Shown: positions 1 to 11,846 of the stretch, piece after piece
How the letters are laid out: each line of letters starts with the position of its first letter
How positions within the stretch are numbered: position 1 is the first letter of the stretch
From: Adiantum capillus-veneris
Taxonomy: Eukaryota > Streptophyta > Polypodiopsida > Polypodiales > Pteridaceae
Direction of reading: 5' to 3'
Length of the DNA stretch: 64,000 nt
Assembly: GCA_014529385.2 (NCBI GenBank)
Contig: CM043942.1
Location: 24,013,991-24,077,990, forward strand
Notes under the pieces: model-generated
Seen by the model: only the letters and a program-made list of their open reading frames with translations
The model's database searches: none
Told to the model about the DNA's origin: nothing
Translations under genes and position numbers: made by a program

Positions 1-899
1 GTGAATTTCTCTTTCAATGCCTGAAAGGCAATTACCTCTGTGGGTCCCCACGAAAAAGGTACTCCTTTCTGTGTCAAGGTATGCAAAGGGGAAGCAACCT
101 CTGCAAACTTTCGTATGAACCGCCTGTAGTACGAACACAGTCCCAAGAAGCTTCTAACTTCATGGACAGTCCTCAAATCGGGCCAATCACGGATAGTCTC
201 TATCTTGGCCGGGTCCATTCACACTCCTGCTGCTGACACAATGTGTCCCAAAAAGTGTATCTCTAGTAGGAAAAATTCACTTTTCTTTGCATTAATCACT
301 AACGTGTGATCTCGTAATGCTTGAAAGACTTGAAGGAGATGATCTCTGTGTTCTGCCTCATTCTTGGAGAAAACAATGATGTCGTCAAAGAAAGTACCAA
401 CAAATAGCCTGTACTGTCAAAAAATCCTGAGTATCATCCGGTTAAATGTCGCAGGAGCATTGGTTAAGCCAAAAGGAATCACCAAAAACTCAAATAACCC
501 AAAAGTCGTCCGAAAAGCTGTCTTGTAGACATCTCCTGGTGCTATCCTGATCTGATGATATCCACTCTTCAAGTCAATCCTGCTAAAGCACGAGGATCCC
601 TGTAACCTGTCGAGTATATCATCAATCCTAGGAATCGGAAATCTATTCTTGATGGTGATTTCGTTGAGAGTGCTATAATCGATGCACATTCTCCAAGATC
701 CGTCTTTCTTCAAAACCAACAACACTGGAGAGCAATACGGTGAAGTACTAGGCTGGACAAGACCCTTTTCCAAGAGGTCTTTCACTGAGTTCATAATCTT
801 TTCATTCTGTACTCGGCTCACACGATAAGGTGGCCGATTCGGTGGCGTGCTTCCAGATATCAGATCAATGGTATGATCTTCAGGCCCTCTCAAAAGCAA
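1..899 (-). pseudogene. E1 reverse transcriptase (Ty3/gypsy), broken
   Basis: The 160-residue open part (899-417) carries the gypsy RT N-terminal blocks: a [11 protein letters not shown] block, LKSGYHQI, and [11 protein letters not shown] stop (TGA) follows at about 417. Reading on in the same frame gives FFDDIIVFSKN, the YxDD catalytic box with F in place of Y. A further frameshift lies near 240-270, after which the thumb/connection motif FLGLCSYYRRF is seen near 120-170. The enzyme would copy element RNA into DNA in virus-like particles, but this copy cannot encode a full protein. The rest of pol is beyond the left edge. Confidence 0.85.
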
Positions 900-1029
900 T
901 CGGCATGAGCGTGGAGAAAAAAAAATCTTGGCGTTCTTTTCTTCAGGTCAAAACATATTCAACCTTTATCCATCGTTCAGTTCTCCCAAAAGAATGAGTA
1001 AGAAAACTGAAGTTCATCAAGTACAATCT

Positions 1030-1330
1030 CTAAGCCCTTCATTTATCAAAGTCACTTTCTCGGCCCGGTAGTCAACCACGGCGTAGTTCTTGTGGTACCA
1101 AGGGATCCCGAGTAGAACGTCACTCGCGTGCCCTGAACACCCCTGTCATTGCAAACGAAGTTTGCCAATGCTTGGTGTAATGGCAACATCCCATCCGGGT
1201 GCCAGTCGAACTACCTCCGCCTGTGGCGTCAGTCTGTCGGGCGTAGTTCCAAATCGAGCCGCCAATTCCAAGTGAAAAGAAGTTGGCCTTGTCTCCTTCA
1301 AAAGAGCTTCTTGATCCTTCACTTTGCCCT
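1030..1330 (-). pseudogene. E1 aspartic protease remnant
   Basis: Minus-strand translation gives a retropepsin-like stretch: ELAARFG, then DVLLGIPWYHKNYAVVDY, which matches the C-terminal half of plant gypsy proteases (the D-x-LLG-x-W block). The catalytic DSGA-type box is not intact; the corresponding place reads GDKA. An in-frame stop lies around 1150. It sits between gag and reverse transcriptase, the normal gypsy position. Confidence 0.6.
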
Positions 1331-1406
1331 GAAAGCGGCAAAGTTTGTACTTTCATTCATTAGATTCGGTGCAGGTCCCACGCCATGTGGTACCAGTTCT
1401 GCTTTT

Positions 1407-2974
1407 CTATTTGCCTTTTCTGCCACATTCCTCAGCTGCTCTCGAACTCTCAGACCTGTCGTCGTCTTTATCATTCTGTTCTTTCTGTGCCTTATCAGGG
1501 CACTTTGCGGAAATATGTCCATGTTCCCCGCATCCAAAGCACTTCCCCTCTCTGATGAAGCGAGCTCTCTCCTCAGGAGTAAGCTTGGGTCGTGCATCCT
1601 TTTTTTTCTCTGGGTTGCTCTTTTTCATTCTACTTTCATTCCCAGAAGTCTGTTCAGCTCGTTGTGTCATGGCCTCATCTGTGGGGTAGGTCAGACTGCC
1701 AGAGTGAATGGCAAAGCCCCTCTTCGCATGACTCATGAACTCCTGAACAGAAGCTGTCTTCTGTTCCAAGCAGTGATTTCGGATCTCTGTAGGTAAACCC
1801 AAGGTAAACCGCTCAATCTGTTCTCTGAACGAGATCTTCTTGAATGAAGAGGCGGGTAGAAAAGAGCTCCAGAATCTTTCACAATAAGAATTCACTGTAT
1901 CGCTCTTGGTCATCCGGAGATGGTTCCAAGCAACTCGTATATCTCGCTCAAACTCTTGAGTCAACCAAGAAGAAATAAAAAGCCTCTTGAATTTCAGCCA
2001 TGTAACTGGCACAGTCTTGCTTAATAGAAGCGTGGACCACCAAGTACGAGCATTCCCCTTAAAGTAAGAGGCAGCTCTCCGAATCTTGGAGTGCTCTGAA
2101 TAGCGTCCTCCCGCGAAAGTGATGTCAAACTGCTGAAAAAAGACAGCCTTCGAAGCATCCGAGTATCCTGAAAAAGTATCAAACTTGATCGAGTGGCCAC
2201 CTTCCTTAAACTCTCGGACTTTCTTGCTTTTATCTTCGAGAAAGTCATACTGGTTGGCTTTGTAAAAATTCTTCTTGTTCGCATAAAACTTTCCGTCATC
2301 GGAATCTGAGCTGTCTGTAGACGAGTCCTCAGTAGAACTGTCAGTCTCTGGGCGAGATGTAGCCTTCTTTGCCTTTTTCTTGCCCGTTCCGAAGCTTTGT
2401 GTCTTGCTTCGCTTTTTGCTTTTTTCTGTCTTCTTCGCTCTAATCCGAGGAGCTAGAAGAACTGTCAGAAGAAGAAAAAGAAGAACTGGGTACTCCTTCA
2501 AATCGAACACGCTTCTTCCGTTTCTTTGCCTTGTCAAATGTCAACCGACGACCCAAATATCCCGGGAAGTCAGTGCCTTTCTTCTGCTTTTTGCCGTGCT
2601 TTTTGTCTTTCTTTTGCACGTCGAAAAGCTGAGCAATCCGTGCATCAACCACGTTCTCCAGTTCTTGCTCCGTATATTTTCTTGGAGGCAGAAGGTTTCT
2701 TGAGAGCGGATTTCGGGAGTGGTGTTGTGGTTCTCTGCCACTCTGTCTGTACCTCTTCCAAAGAGGTCTGGTTCATATATTTTGCCATCTTCGGATCCTT
2801 GGCAAAATTGAGTATCATCTTTGTTGCATTGCTAATCAATTGACGACGCTCCATCTCTCTTTGCTCCGCCTGAGTAGGCCGAGGCGGGCCATACTCTCTG
2901 TCTGAATCTTCGTTGTGATCCCAGCCCGCATCTCCAGATGCAGAGGGAGTCGACTGATCATTGCCTGAAGCCAT
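1407..2974 (-). pseudogene. E1 gag polyprotein, frameshifted
   Basis: I chose the start at the ATG at 2974 (MASGNDQS), about 55 bases inside the primer site. The N-terminal third is charged and rich in Ser, Lys and Asp. The capsid-like retrotransposon gag domain lies around 1700-2180, with KGNARTWW and FERDIRVAWNHLRM. A CCHC zinc knuckle (C-F-G-C-G-E-H-G-H-I-S-A-K-C) follows near 1490-1540. Two frame changes, near 2645 and near 2440-2537, break the reading frame. Gag would form the virus-like particle and bind element RNA. Confidence 0.8.
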
Positions 2975-3030
2975 AGGTGCCGCGGAAAAAAAATTCGAGG
3001 ATCGGATTTCCCGTAGAAGAGAAATCGGCC

Positions 3031-3045
3031 GTGCTCTGATACCAC
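3031..3045 (-). promoter_or_regulatory. E1 primer binding site
   Basis: On the minus strand the bases directly after the LTR read GTGGTATCAGAGCAC, the usual plant site complementary to the 3' end of initiator methionine tRNA. It fixes the LTR boundary at 3046 and the element's orientation. Confidence 0.85.
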
Positions 3046-3597
3046 TGTAACAAACTTGGACACTCCAAGTCAAGAATCAACCGCGACAGCACCAAATAAC
3101 CACTTCAAAACAATTCACAGATCACAATAGATTTGCACTGGCCCGGCGGAGTTCCGTGCCTAGAGATATTGGCCCCAAAGACTGGCGCCCCTTTCGGTAT
3201 TTCTTTTTGTATTAATCAATCATCAGAGTACAAGAGAGCGGTAGGGTTTCACTCTCAGTCTCTGCGTCCAGATGCTCCGAGAAGTGAGGCCCTCACCACT
3301 AATTTAAAGGTTACAAGGGATGCCCAAAAGCAGAGCCCCAAAAGCTTTTAAAATCAAAAGCATCAGTTCTCTCTCTCTCTTAGAGAGTCTTTTGTCTTTT
3401 TTTTTATAAGAAAAAGCAAAAGCAAAATTCCCGTCGCTCATCATTTTCCAAATTTTAAAAATAAAAATAAAAAAATAATCCGCCTCCGCGATTTCCGGAA
3501 TTTAGGGTTTCTAGCAAAAATTAGGGTTTGCAGGAATTTTAGGGTTTCTGGCAGAAATTAGGGTTTCTGCTGTCGGCCACGTCATCACTTTGTGACA
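3046..3597 (-). repeat. E1 5' LTR (552 bp)
   Basis: It begins TGTAAC at 3046 and ends TGTGACA at 3597 on the plus strand, so it has the TG...CA ends expected of an LTR. The conserved core shared with the other gypsy LTRs here (GAAATACCGAAAGGGG on the minus strand) lies near 3190-3215. CAAAAGC motifs (GCTTTTG in sense) lie near 3315-3355. At the U3 end are four AAACCCTAA boxes, spaced 18-19 bp. The partner LTR is outside the window. Confidence 0.75.
3500..3567 (-). promoter_or_regulatory. Four telo-box motifs in the E1 LTR
   Basis: TTAGGGTTT (AAACCCTAA in element sense) occurs at about 3502, 3521, 3539 and 3558, spaced 19, 18 and 19 bases in an otherwise AT-rich U3 end. AAACCCTAA is the plant telo-box bound by TRB-type Myb proteins. 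Function here is inferred from the motif and its regular spacing only. Confidence 0.55.
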
Positions 3598-5917
3598 GGA
3601 ACTGTGTGGGGTATGTGGCCACTGATACAATGGGTGCCCAATACAAGAGGGTGATACAATGGATGATGAATCGATTCTCATTTGTACTCCGGATGTCGAG
3701 ATAGTATGGCTCGAATCCTCTACTATAATCTCCATCAATGATGTGAAGCTCCTCTCCTTGTCGTGGGTGTCTCAATCTCCCTAGCGCTAATGCTCAGTCA
3801 ATGAGAGTACCGCGGGTGTGAGTATGAGCCGAGCTTTGCGGTGGTGGCTGCTTCTTTATCTATTGAGTGTGTGGTGTAAAGAAATTAGTAATCTATCTTT
3901 GGGATTGTCTCTCTCGAGATCTCCTTAGTAAACTATCTTTATGTTTGTGTAACTTAAGTAGATATCATCCAAGACATCTCTAGTCCTGATAGCTCTTGAA
4001 TTTGGAGAACGGTCTAAAGCCCTCTCTAAATAGACAGTGGAAGCGACCCCGTATCTCATAATACACTGCGCATTGACATCTATAATGCATCTCTGTCTTT
4101 GGCTTTGTATGGCATAGGTGGCATATCCTCCTAGCTGTTTGGTATCCCTCTGATTCAACGAGTCTCGATCTCAAGCTGGTGTGAAGATTTCTGTATTTGA
4201 CCATTGGTACATCGTAACCCATGAGATAGATGTGTATCCATATAGCTGGGTGAATCACAAACCCATCCCGTGTTAGTTGTGGAAGACGCCATAGAGGTCC
4301 CCAAACCTGAATCCCATAGAGCATACTGAAGCTTCCAAGGCATCAAAGAGCTAGAGCTTTGTTCAGGGTTCTTGGAGCTGAAACTGCGAACATGTCCTCT
4401 TCAATCCTCCCAAGGCCTCATACGCTTTGGTTAGTCTAGTCTCTGCTGCTCTCTTCAAAGAAAACCTTGGCCCAATGAAGACTACCCCAAGATAAGTGCA
4501 TGCATCTGGGTACTCCATGCATCTGTGTACTCCACAATCTCTTGACCATAAATGAATGTATGTTCTGATCTCCTAATCCATTGGTGTGGTGTTTAACACC
4601 ATAACCTTGGTTTTACCAAGGTTTACAGACAATCCACTATTCTCCCCAAAGCTATGCAATGCATCCAAATGTAGCTGCATACCCTCCGGTGAGTCATAGA
4701 TCAACACAATATCATCAACATATAACAACAATGGAATCAATGGCCTTGCCAGTTGATCACATCTGTCACCCTCTTTTTCAATGTAATCAGAAACTTTATC
4801 TATATACATAGCAAATAGAGTAGGAGACAATGGACAACCTTGTTTTACTCCAATAGTGGAGCGAACTAAATCGGATATCCGCTTTGGAGTGCCTACATGT
4901 CCCACCATTGATCTGTATAGAGCCATCATCCCCCAAATCAACTCAATGGGCACTCCCGTCTCCTATAGTCTGCGCATCAATATGGCTCTAGGCACCATGT
5001 CAAATGCTTTGCGGAAATCCACAAAGCTACAATAAATCCGTCTCCCATGTGCCCTACCCTCCTCAATGATGGCTCTGAGTGTCAGAATATGGTCAAGAGT
5101 GGAGAAGCCTCTCATGAAACTGGCTTGTTCTGTTGCGTGTGTTCCCTCACTCTCTGCCATCAACTCAATTTCTGCGCAAGGGTAGATGCATACAACCGTG
5201 CCAATGTGTGTCCAATCATAAAGTACAGTAGTTTTTAGGCTCCGTAGGATCACCTGCCTTGAAGATAGGCACAATAGTAGACAATCTTCAAGTCTCAAGT
5301 AGACCCTCACACATGACACGATTGAAAAGAACTACGAGAACCTCTGCCAGCATATCTCTAGCTTGTATAAAGTGCTTTGCTACTAGACCATCATGATCAT
5401 GTACCCTCCTAGTCCTCATCCTGTCAATGGATGTCTTCACCATCGAAGTGGTAAAGAAGGTACTCGTAGATGGGCATGGCTCAAGAGAATCTGGAAGGGG
5501 TGTCTGTCCTGGGACCGTATATAAGGGTGTTGCATACTGACCTCGAACATCAGGAGTAGTAATCATTGGGAGAGTGGAGTGCTCATGAAAGAAACGCCAT
5601 GCCTCTCTCGAGTCTCTACTTAAGAACAACTAGTATAAGTCTTGCTCCATCTGAGCTAGAAACGCTCGCTTCTTCCATCGCACAAGGCGTTGGATCCGAG
5701 ACTTTCTGTGATTGATGACCCCTAGGAGAAGATCCCTTTGAAACTGTGCTCTCGTCTCTCTACACTCCTCGTCATACCAACTGTTCTGAGGCATGCTCCT
5801 AGAATGCCTCTGATCAGGCTGAGTGTGTGGGTATGCCTTGCTAATGCATCATACAATGTCTCAGTTAGTAAAGTGGTGATTTCCTCCACAGAGTCTTGGC
5901 CTAGCTGTTGTATATAG
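3598..5917 (-). pseudogene. LINE-B1 ORF2, 3' half (reverse transcriptase and C-terminal domain), decayed
   Basis: Minus-strand fragments in several frames cover LINE ORF2 from the linker through RT to the C-terminus. Recognisable pieces are FVDFRKAFDMVPRA near 4975-5030, GVKQGCPLSPTLF near 4830-4870, LLLYVDDIVLIYDSPEGM (the YxDD catalytic box, V for A) near 4680-4740, and RICHLCHTKPKTEMHYRCQC near 4070-4140, which is the CCHC finger. Frameshifts and stops are frequent. It matches LINE-B2 and LINE-B4 along its length and continues at 10140 beyond the inserted element E2. Confidence 0.85.
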
Positions 5918-6677
<760 letters not shown>

Positions 6678-6692
6678 TCTCCCCTTCTTGAA
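6678..6692 (-). promoter_or_regulatory. E2 polypurine tract
   Basis: On the minus strand the sequence just before the 3' LTR reads AAGAAGGGGAGA, the plus-strand primer for reverse transcription. It directly abuts TGTAACAA of the LTR. Confidence 0.75.
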
Positions 6693-7174
6693 AGAGAGTA
6701 ATCGTCCGCGATTACAGCATATCTGTAAAACAATTCAAGTTAGCTCAAAAAAATTTCCGAGGGTCATTCCGAGGGACATTTCGAGGAATAATCAGTTTGC
6801 TCTTTTTGTCAAGGAGTTAGCTTCTCCTTTCGGCTCTTTTGATCAAGGAGTTATCTTCTCCTCTCGTCCAGATCGGAACTCTTGATATTCTGGCGTAGTA
6901 AAATTAGCGATCACACCCAGTCCGTACTGATCTTCCATGGGTGTCTTGATGCACTAAAATTACATACCTAGGCAATCTCATCCAATTAGGAATATTCAGT
7001 AATTGGCACATCACAATGTAACACAAATGCTTACATATGCATGTTACAAGACACAACAAACAGCGCCGTTGAGCACTCCCCCGAGACAAACGGTCTGCGG
7101 TATGAAGCTACTCAACAACTATCTCGTCACTCCCCCCGCAAATAACCTAAAAAGGTCCGGGCCATTAGCTCAGA

Positions 7175-7395
7175 AGACTGTACAACCAAATGCTCCCCAG
7201 ACCGCAGTCTGCATCGCTTGGAGGTTCAAGCATACAACGAAACGCTCCCCAGGCATCGGCCTGCATCGTTCCGAGGTTTTCTAGCATACAACGAAACGCT
7301 CCCCAGGCATCGGCCTGCGTTGTTTCGAGGTTTTCTAGCATACAACGAAACGCTCCCTAGTCATCGGCGTACGTCGTTCCGAGGTTCAAACAATA
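7175..7395. repeat. 54-bp tandem repeat, about three copies
   Basis: The phrase AGCATACAACGAAACGCTCC recurs at about 7229, 7283 and 7337, giving a 54-bp period. Each unit ends with a CGTTSYKAGG-like segment that is partly complementary to its start. It lies in the untranslated part of E2 between protease and the polypurine tract. Because 54 is a multiple of three, it keeps one frame open, but I see no reason to call it coding. Confidence 0.8.
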
Positions 7396-7591
7396 CCAAA
7401 ACAGTATTTCTCACTTCTCCACCCGGAGTAAGAATCACCAATCAATGAAACCAGTATTAAAACTAGAGTCAAACATTTCAAATCGGCACCAAGACAGGTT
7501 TAAAACAGATAGCATCCATTTTAAACAAAGTTCAAACAATACTTTCTCAAACAATGTTCAAAAGTATCTAACTAGAAAACAACTAGAGAGG

Positions 7592-8192
7592 TTATTCAGG
7601 GTTTTGTTCGGACAACCGAACTTTGAGGACAACGGGCTTGCCCTTCTGCATCACGGTGATAGTTCGGTTCCGGACCTTGAGAGTTGCATCATTCTTGTTG
7701 TGCCAGAGCATGCCCAAGAGAACGTTGCAATTGCCCAACTTCATAATGTGGAAATCGGCTTTTCCATGATAATCTTGTATAGTCATTGGAAGTGCACCAA
7801 TGAGCGGTACCACTTTCTGAGTTTGCCTCGTGGCTAGCTCAGCTTCAATTTCTCCACCCTCGACATCATAATTAAAGTGCATCTACTTCAAGAATTTTGG
7901 ATGGATGAAGTTCTCCATAGCTCCTAGCTCCGGGGTCAAAGAAAATAAGGGCTTTCAAGCCGTTGACTTTTCCATAAGCCTTGCATAATTCATTAAAACT
8001 CTCGAGGTGTATACCATAAATATCGGGTACTAGTCCAATAGCAAGTCTAGCCTTCTTGGCCGGAGGTGGTCCTGAGGATTTGTTTGACGTGGGAGCAGAA
8101 GGTTTCACTGAGGACGTTGAGGCTCGCTCACGACATGTATTGAACGTATGCCCAGTTTGGAAACATTCGAAGCATTGGCCTTCTTGTAACAA
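7592..8192 (-). pseudogene. E2 zinc knuckle and aspartic protease
   Basis: The first open part (8192-7872) starts with a CCHC knuckle, C-F-E-C-F-Q-T-G-H-T-F-N-T-C, followed by a Lys/Pro linker and ALIFFDPGARS, which occupies the catalytic D-S/T-G-A position but reads D-P-G-A. A frame change near 7880 leads to the C-terminal half (7882-7592) with NVLLGMLWHNKNDATL. The DPGA box and the frame change make activity unlikely. The chain ends at a stop near 7592, with no reverse transcriptase after it. Confidence 0.75.
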
Positions 8193-8224
8193 GGCTCTCG
8201 TTGACGTTGTGTCAGACGAGGCCG

Positions 8225-9195
8225 TTAAGGTTGGTTTTCACGGGATTCTCGAGAATTTGTTCGTTGTTGCCAGGAGTTTTGGTTAGTGGCCGGAGGTTCT
8301 TCTGTGGTAAACTCCAACTTTCCTTTCATGAGCTTGTAGCCGACCGCGGCATGGTCCATAACCTCTTGCATGGTAGAGACTTGCTTGGAGAGACAATATT
8401 CTTGCAATGGTGATGGTAGTCCAATGGTGTAGCACTCGCACTGGTCCTCTAAGGGGTTGAACTTAAAGAAGGACACCGGAAGGTATACATCGAGAAACCT
8501 TTGGTTATAGTCGTCCATGGTTTCGATGGCAAGCATTTTCAAGTTGCCCCACTCTGCCAAAATCCGGATTTCAAACATGGAAGTCATGTAACTACGTGCA
8601 AAAACTGTCTTGAAAGCTTGCCAGGTCCTTGGAGCATGCGGTTGTGTCGCGATTGAACTCCACCATTGCATAGCATTATCTATAAGAAATCCTGCTGCTC
8701 GAGAAATCTTGGATTCTTCTATATAGTTCCCTAAAGCATAGATGTTGTCGAATTGCTGTAGAAACTGCAATGCTTTCTTGCGATCTTTCACCCCGGAAAA
8801 AGTGAAAAATTGACTCTCGTGCCGCCATCTTTATAATGTTTTGGTTGGTTAGGCGCATATCCCGGGTATGGATAATAAGGGTATCCAAGTGGGCTCCAAC
8901 CATTGTAGCCTAATGGCGATGGTGGTGGTGGAGGTGGGGGCAAAGGCGGTTGCATTGGATTAGGGTCAGATGGTTGCACCATATTCCTGAAAACTCCTTC
9001 GATCGGAATGGACGGCTGAGAAGGTTGTCGGTTGGAAGCTCTCATACTTTCTGGTGCTGGAGGAGGAGGTACCACCTGGGGCATCAGAGGGGGTAACATG
9101 TAGCTCAAAAATTGTTGAAAACTTTGCAGCATCGGAAGATTCTGCTGAGAATGCCGCGAAAGAATGTCGTGAAGCTCGTTGAGCAGAAATTGCAA
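8225..9195 (-). pseudogene. E2 gag polyprotein
   Basis: Two overlapping open parts. 9195-8788 is a proline-rich N-terminal region with runs of 8-9 prolines and a YPYYPYPGY stretch, ending in GGTRVNFSLFPG. 8791-8225 is the capsid-type gag domain, with NAMQWWSS, TWQAFKTVF and FEIRILAEW, ending near an RTNSRESRENQP tail. A frame change around 8790 separates them. The same gag architecture is seen in E3 (GGAMVNFSPS followed by FEIDIIATWYGLRM), so E2 and E3 are relatives on opposite strands. Confidence 0.8.
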
Positions 9196-9409
9196 TATTC
9201 TGTTGAATCCATGATTTCCAAATCTTGGGTTCTTTATGGCTTATGCCCTGTAAGACACGACGATGAAGACGGGAGCGCGCCCGATGCGCGATGAAGTAAG
9301 GGTTGGAGTGGCTAATAAGTGCGGGGTCGGTTGCCGAATATACCTCAAATAAAATTCCAATAGCTCTGTCTGCTCTTTTGTGGGACCGGTATGCTTTTAG
9401 AAAAGCACA

Positions 9410-9430
9410 CGCCTGATGCTCTCATACCAC
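9410..9430 (-). promoter_or_regulatory. E2 primer binding site, diverged
   Basis: Minus-strand reading from 9430 gives GTGGTATGAGAGCATCAG, one substitution from the initiator-Met tRNA site within its core (C to G). It directly follows the 5' LTR end at 9431. Confidence 0.75.
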
Positions 9431-9504
9431 TGTCACAAGACCGGCACCATGTGCCAATAGAAAAGAACAGACTAAACAGACTTTTAGCACTTCATTAACA
9501 AACT

Positions 9505-9588
<84 letters not shown>

Positions 9589-10139
9589 ATGCGATACGGA
9601 GTGGCGGAGTTCCACCTCAGAGAGTATTGGCCCCAAACCTTGGCACCCCTTTCGGTATTTCTTTATATTGCATCAACACAGTACAAGCCGATACTCGAGA
9701 CTCTGCACCTTCGCCAGGAAGCATGCCAGAGAATGAGCCCTAACCTCATATTTAAAGGCCCTTGGCCTAAAAAGCAATTATAGTGAAAAGCCTTCAAACT
9801 CAAAAGCATCTGGTCCAAAAGCAAAGCCAAAAAGCTACCAACGTAAATCACGGAAATCCGTACAGCAGTGAGCGCAAAACGCGGAAATCCATACAGCCTG
9901 CCACGTCATCATGTCAGCGTAATTTTCAAAAATTTGCCATGTCATCAGTTTGTGTGTGTGTGCGGGTCTTGCTTTATTTTAATCCTTTATGTCACTTGGG
10001 GCCCCATTGGACGGGGTCCCCAGAAGTTGGTAGGACTTTTTCTTCTGTTACTTGTTCTTCTTAGGGTTTAGGCCCCTCGGCCAGCATCTGCAAGTTGGCT
10101 CCATTCTTTAGGGCTTTGACACGTCAGCAGTTTGTTACA
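9431..10139 (-). repeat. E2 5' LTR (709 bp)
   Basis: Begins TGTCACAAG (9431), ends TTGTTACA (10139); closely matches 5918-6677. It holds a (GA)n tract at 9506-9586 and a TTAGGGTTTAGG run near 10060. Confidence 0.9.
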
Positions 10140-10890
10140 TATAGACAAAAATAGATCTCCTTTATACAAACAAAGTCAAACTCTGGTTTAAATGTATAGA
10201 GGGTATGTTTCCTCCCTCTTGACACCTGGGCTGTATTGTACTGAAAGGAGACGGAAAGTGTCAAGAGAGTCCGATCCATTGCTACACCTACTAGTCTGGT
10301 CTTACTGTGACATCTTGAATGTAAGAGATGAAGCTTAGCTATGCCATGACATAGTCCATTGTGCTTGCCCCATGCCTGTGTGGAAAGCATGCCAGACCGG
10401 CCGCTCTAGGAGAATGCTGTAGGCCATTAAGTATGGCCAGAGTCCCAAACCATGTATAGTCGCCATCTCTATGAGATGTCTCCTATACTATATTTGCTCT
10501 CTGTCGTGTAAATGTCTGTCAAGCCCCAAATCTCCTACATCTAGCTCTATAAGCATCTCGTCTGAAGTGTCATAGAAGACTGTCTGAGCATTGCCCGTCC
10601 GGGCATTGAAGCCCCCTAGGAGGATGATGTTACCATCCCTGGAAAACTTCCATATGTAATCCTTTAGGATAGAGAAAGGTGACTACCCTCTGGGCCTCTA
10701 GGCCCAACATAGATTGATGTACTAGGGAAAAATAGCATATAGCAATGTAGAGATATTTGTGAGTCTCTGGCTTCAATCTCACCTACATATACCCAGCATG
10801 AGCATCTTTGCAATGTGAACTATTAGCTGTAGCTCCTCCTCGTATAGTATTGGTACTCCGCTTGTTGGCCCTCGTCCTCTAAGCTCTGAT
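10140..10890 (-). pseudogene. LINE-B1 ORF2 endonuclease part, decayed
   Basis: Matches the endonuclease region of LINE-B4 (about 49560-50240) on the same strand. Minus-strand translation gives parts of the GDFNAR block near 10580-10620 (the plus strand reads gccccctaggaggatgatgtt) and the downstream SDH-type region near 10240-10290. No frame stays open. It continues the LINE broken by E2 at 5917 and is itself broken by E3 at 10890. Confidence 0.75.
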
Positions 10891-11832
10891 TGTGACAGGT
10901 TGTAGGGTTAAGGTTTCTGCGTTGAGGACATAGACGCATGGGTCCAATGTGTTCGTTTGGCCAACCTCAGATTCACTCTCCCTAGGAAGATGGTCCATGC
11001 CAATCTCTTGGTCAAAGTTGGAATCCTCTGTGTGGTATTTGCATCTGAAGTCATGTGCATGATGCTAGGGTAAGTGCGTGACCTTCAGGTCCTGAGCTAA
11101 CTTGACTGCGTTTTGTGGAATCCAATCGAGAGGCCTAAAACCCAGAAAAGAAAGAGAAGATTTCTCAACTAACGAAGTCCTGACGAGTGGCCCAAAGCGT
11201 TGATTAGTTAATCCTAACCCTATGAACTTACAGATACTTGCCTAGGGCCCTAGAGCTAGGGACACACGCGCGCGCGCGCACACACACACGCGCGCGCCCC
11301 CCAAAGATTGCGTAAAAAAGTGATGACGTGGTAGTTGTGGTACAAATAGCCCGCAAAATACATTGACATGCTGACGTGGCAGACTGTACGGACTTTTTCG
11401 TGATTTATGTTGATATGCCACATGGCAGGTGTACAAATTTCGGCAAATCACGTGGGCTGATTCGGAAAGATTTTAGCGCTAGCTTTTGAGAGCAAATGCT
11501 TTTGAGTTCAAGTGCTTTTGACTTCTTGATTTTGGGGGTCTGCTGTTGGCATCCCTTGTACTCTTTATAAGTGCCCAATGGCCACTTCTTGAGAGCATCT
11601 GGACGTAGAGTCTCGGAGAGAGTCGGACACTCGGGAGTTGTACTTTGCGAACCCTAATAATAAAGAATACCGAAAGGGGCCCTAGTCTTTGGGGCCAATG
11701 TGCTTGACTCGGAATTATGCCGAGTCGTGTCGTCTCTCTCTTTCTCAGATACTTAAGTGTTTGAAGTCTTAAAGTGTAAAATTTGTAGTTATCTCTATGT
11801 TTCCGTGTGCTCGCTTGTCGGAAGTGATTACA
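10891..11832 (+). repeat. E3 5' LTR (942 bp)
   Basis: TG...CA ends. A TATA-like CTTTATAAG lies near 11567, preceded by GCTTTTG motifs near 11480-11520. The AATAAAGAATACCGAAAGGGG core is near 11660-11680. An alternating GC/AC run lies at 11267-11297. Confidence 0.85.
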
Positions 11833-11846
11833 GTGGTATCAGAGCT
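11833..11846 (+). promoter_or_regulatory. E3 primer binding site
   Basis: GTGGTATCAGAGCTC directly follows the LTR end, the standard initiator-Met tRNA site. Confidence 0.85.

Larger units (their letters stand above)
1..3597 (-). mobile_element. E1: Ty3/gypsy retrotransposon, 5' LTR to reverse transcriptase, cut by left window edge
   Basis: In minus-strand order it shows a 5' LTR (3597 to 3046), a primer site, gag (2974 to 1407), protease remnant, reverse transcriptase, and the start of the connection/RNase H region at base 1. It is inserted in the 3' region of LINE-B1, whose sequence begins at about 3598. The coding part has frameshifts and stops, so it is not autonomous now. The opposite LTR and target duplication lie outside the window and cannot be tested. 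Domain identities come from visible motifs; the gypsy lineage is not assigned. Confidence 0.85.

Noticed and set aside
3031-3045. TGGTATCAGAGC matches as possible tRNA pieces
   Set aside because: They are primer binding sites complementary to a tRNA 3' end; no cloverleaf surrounds them. No tRNA or rRNA gene was seen in the window.
3500-3567. TTTAGGG-like repeats as a telomere remnant
   Set aside because: Units are interspersed at 18-19 bp inside an LTR rather than contiguous, so telo-boxes fit better.
7175-7395. Regularly spaced repeats as a CRISPR array
   Set aside because: Units are contiguous with no unique spacers and the DNA is eukaryotic.
7218-7448. 76-codon plus-strand frame with an 18-residue repeat
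   Set aside because: It arises because the 54-bp tandem repeat is a multiple of three; it is antisense to E2 and has no other coding sign.
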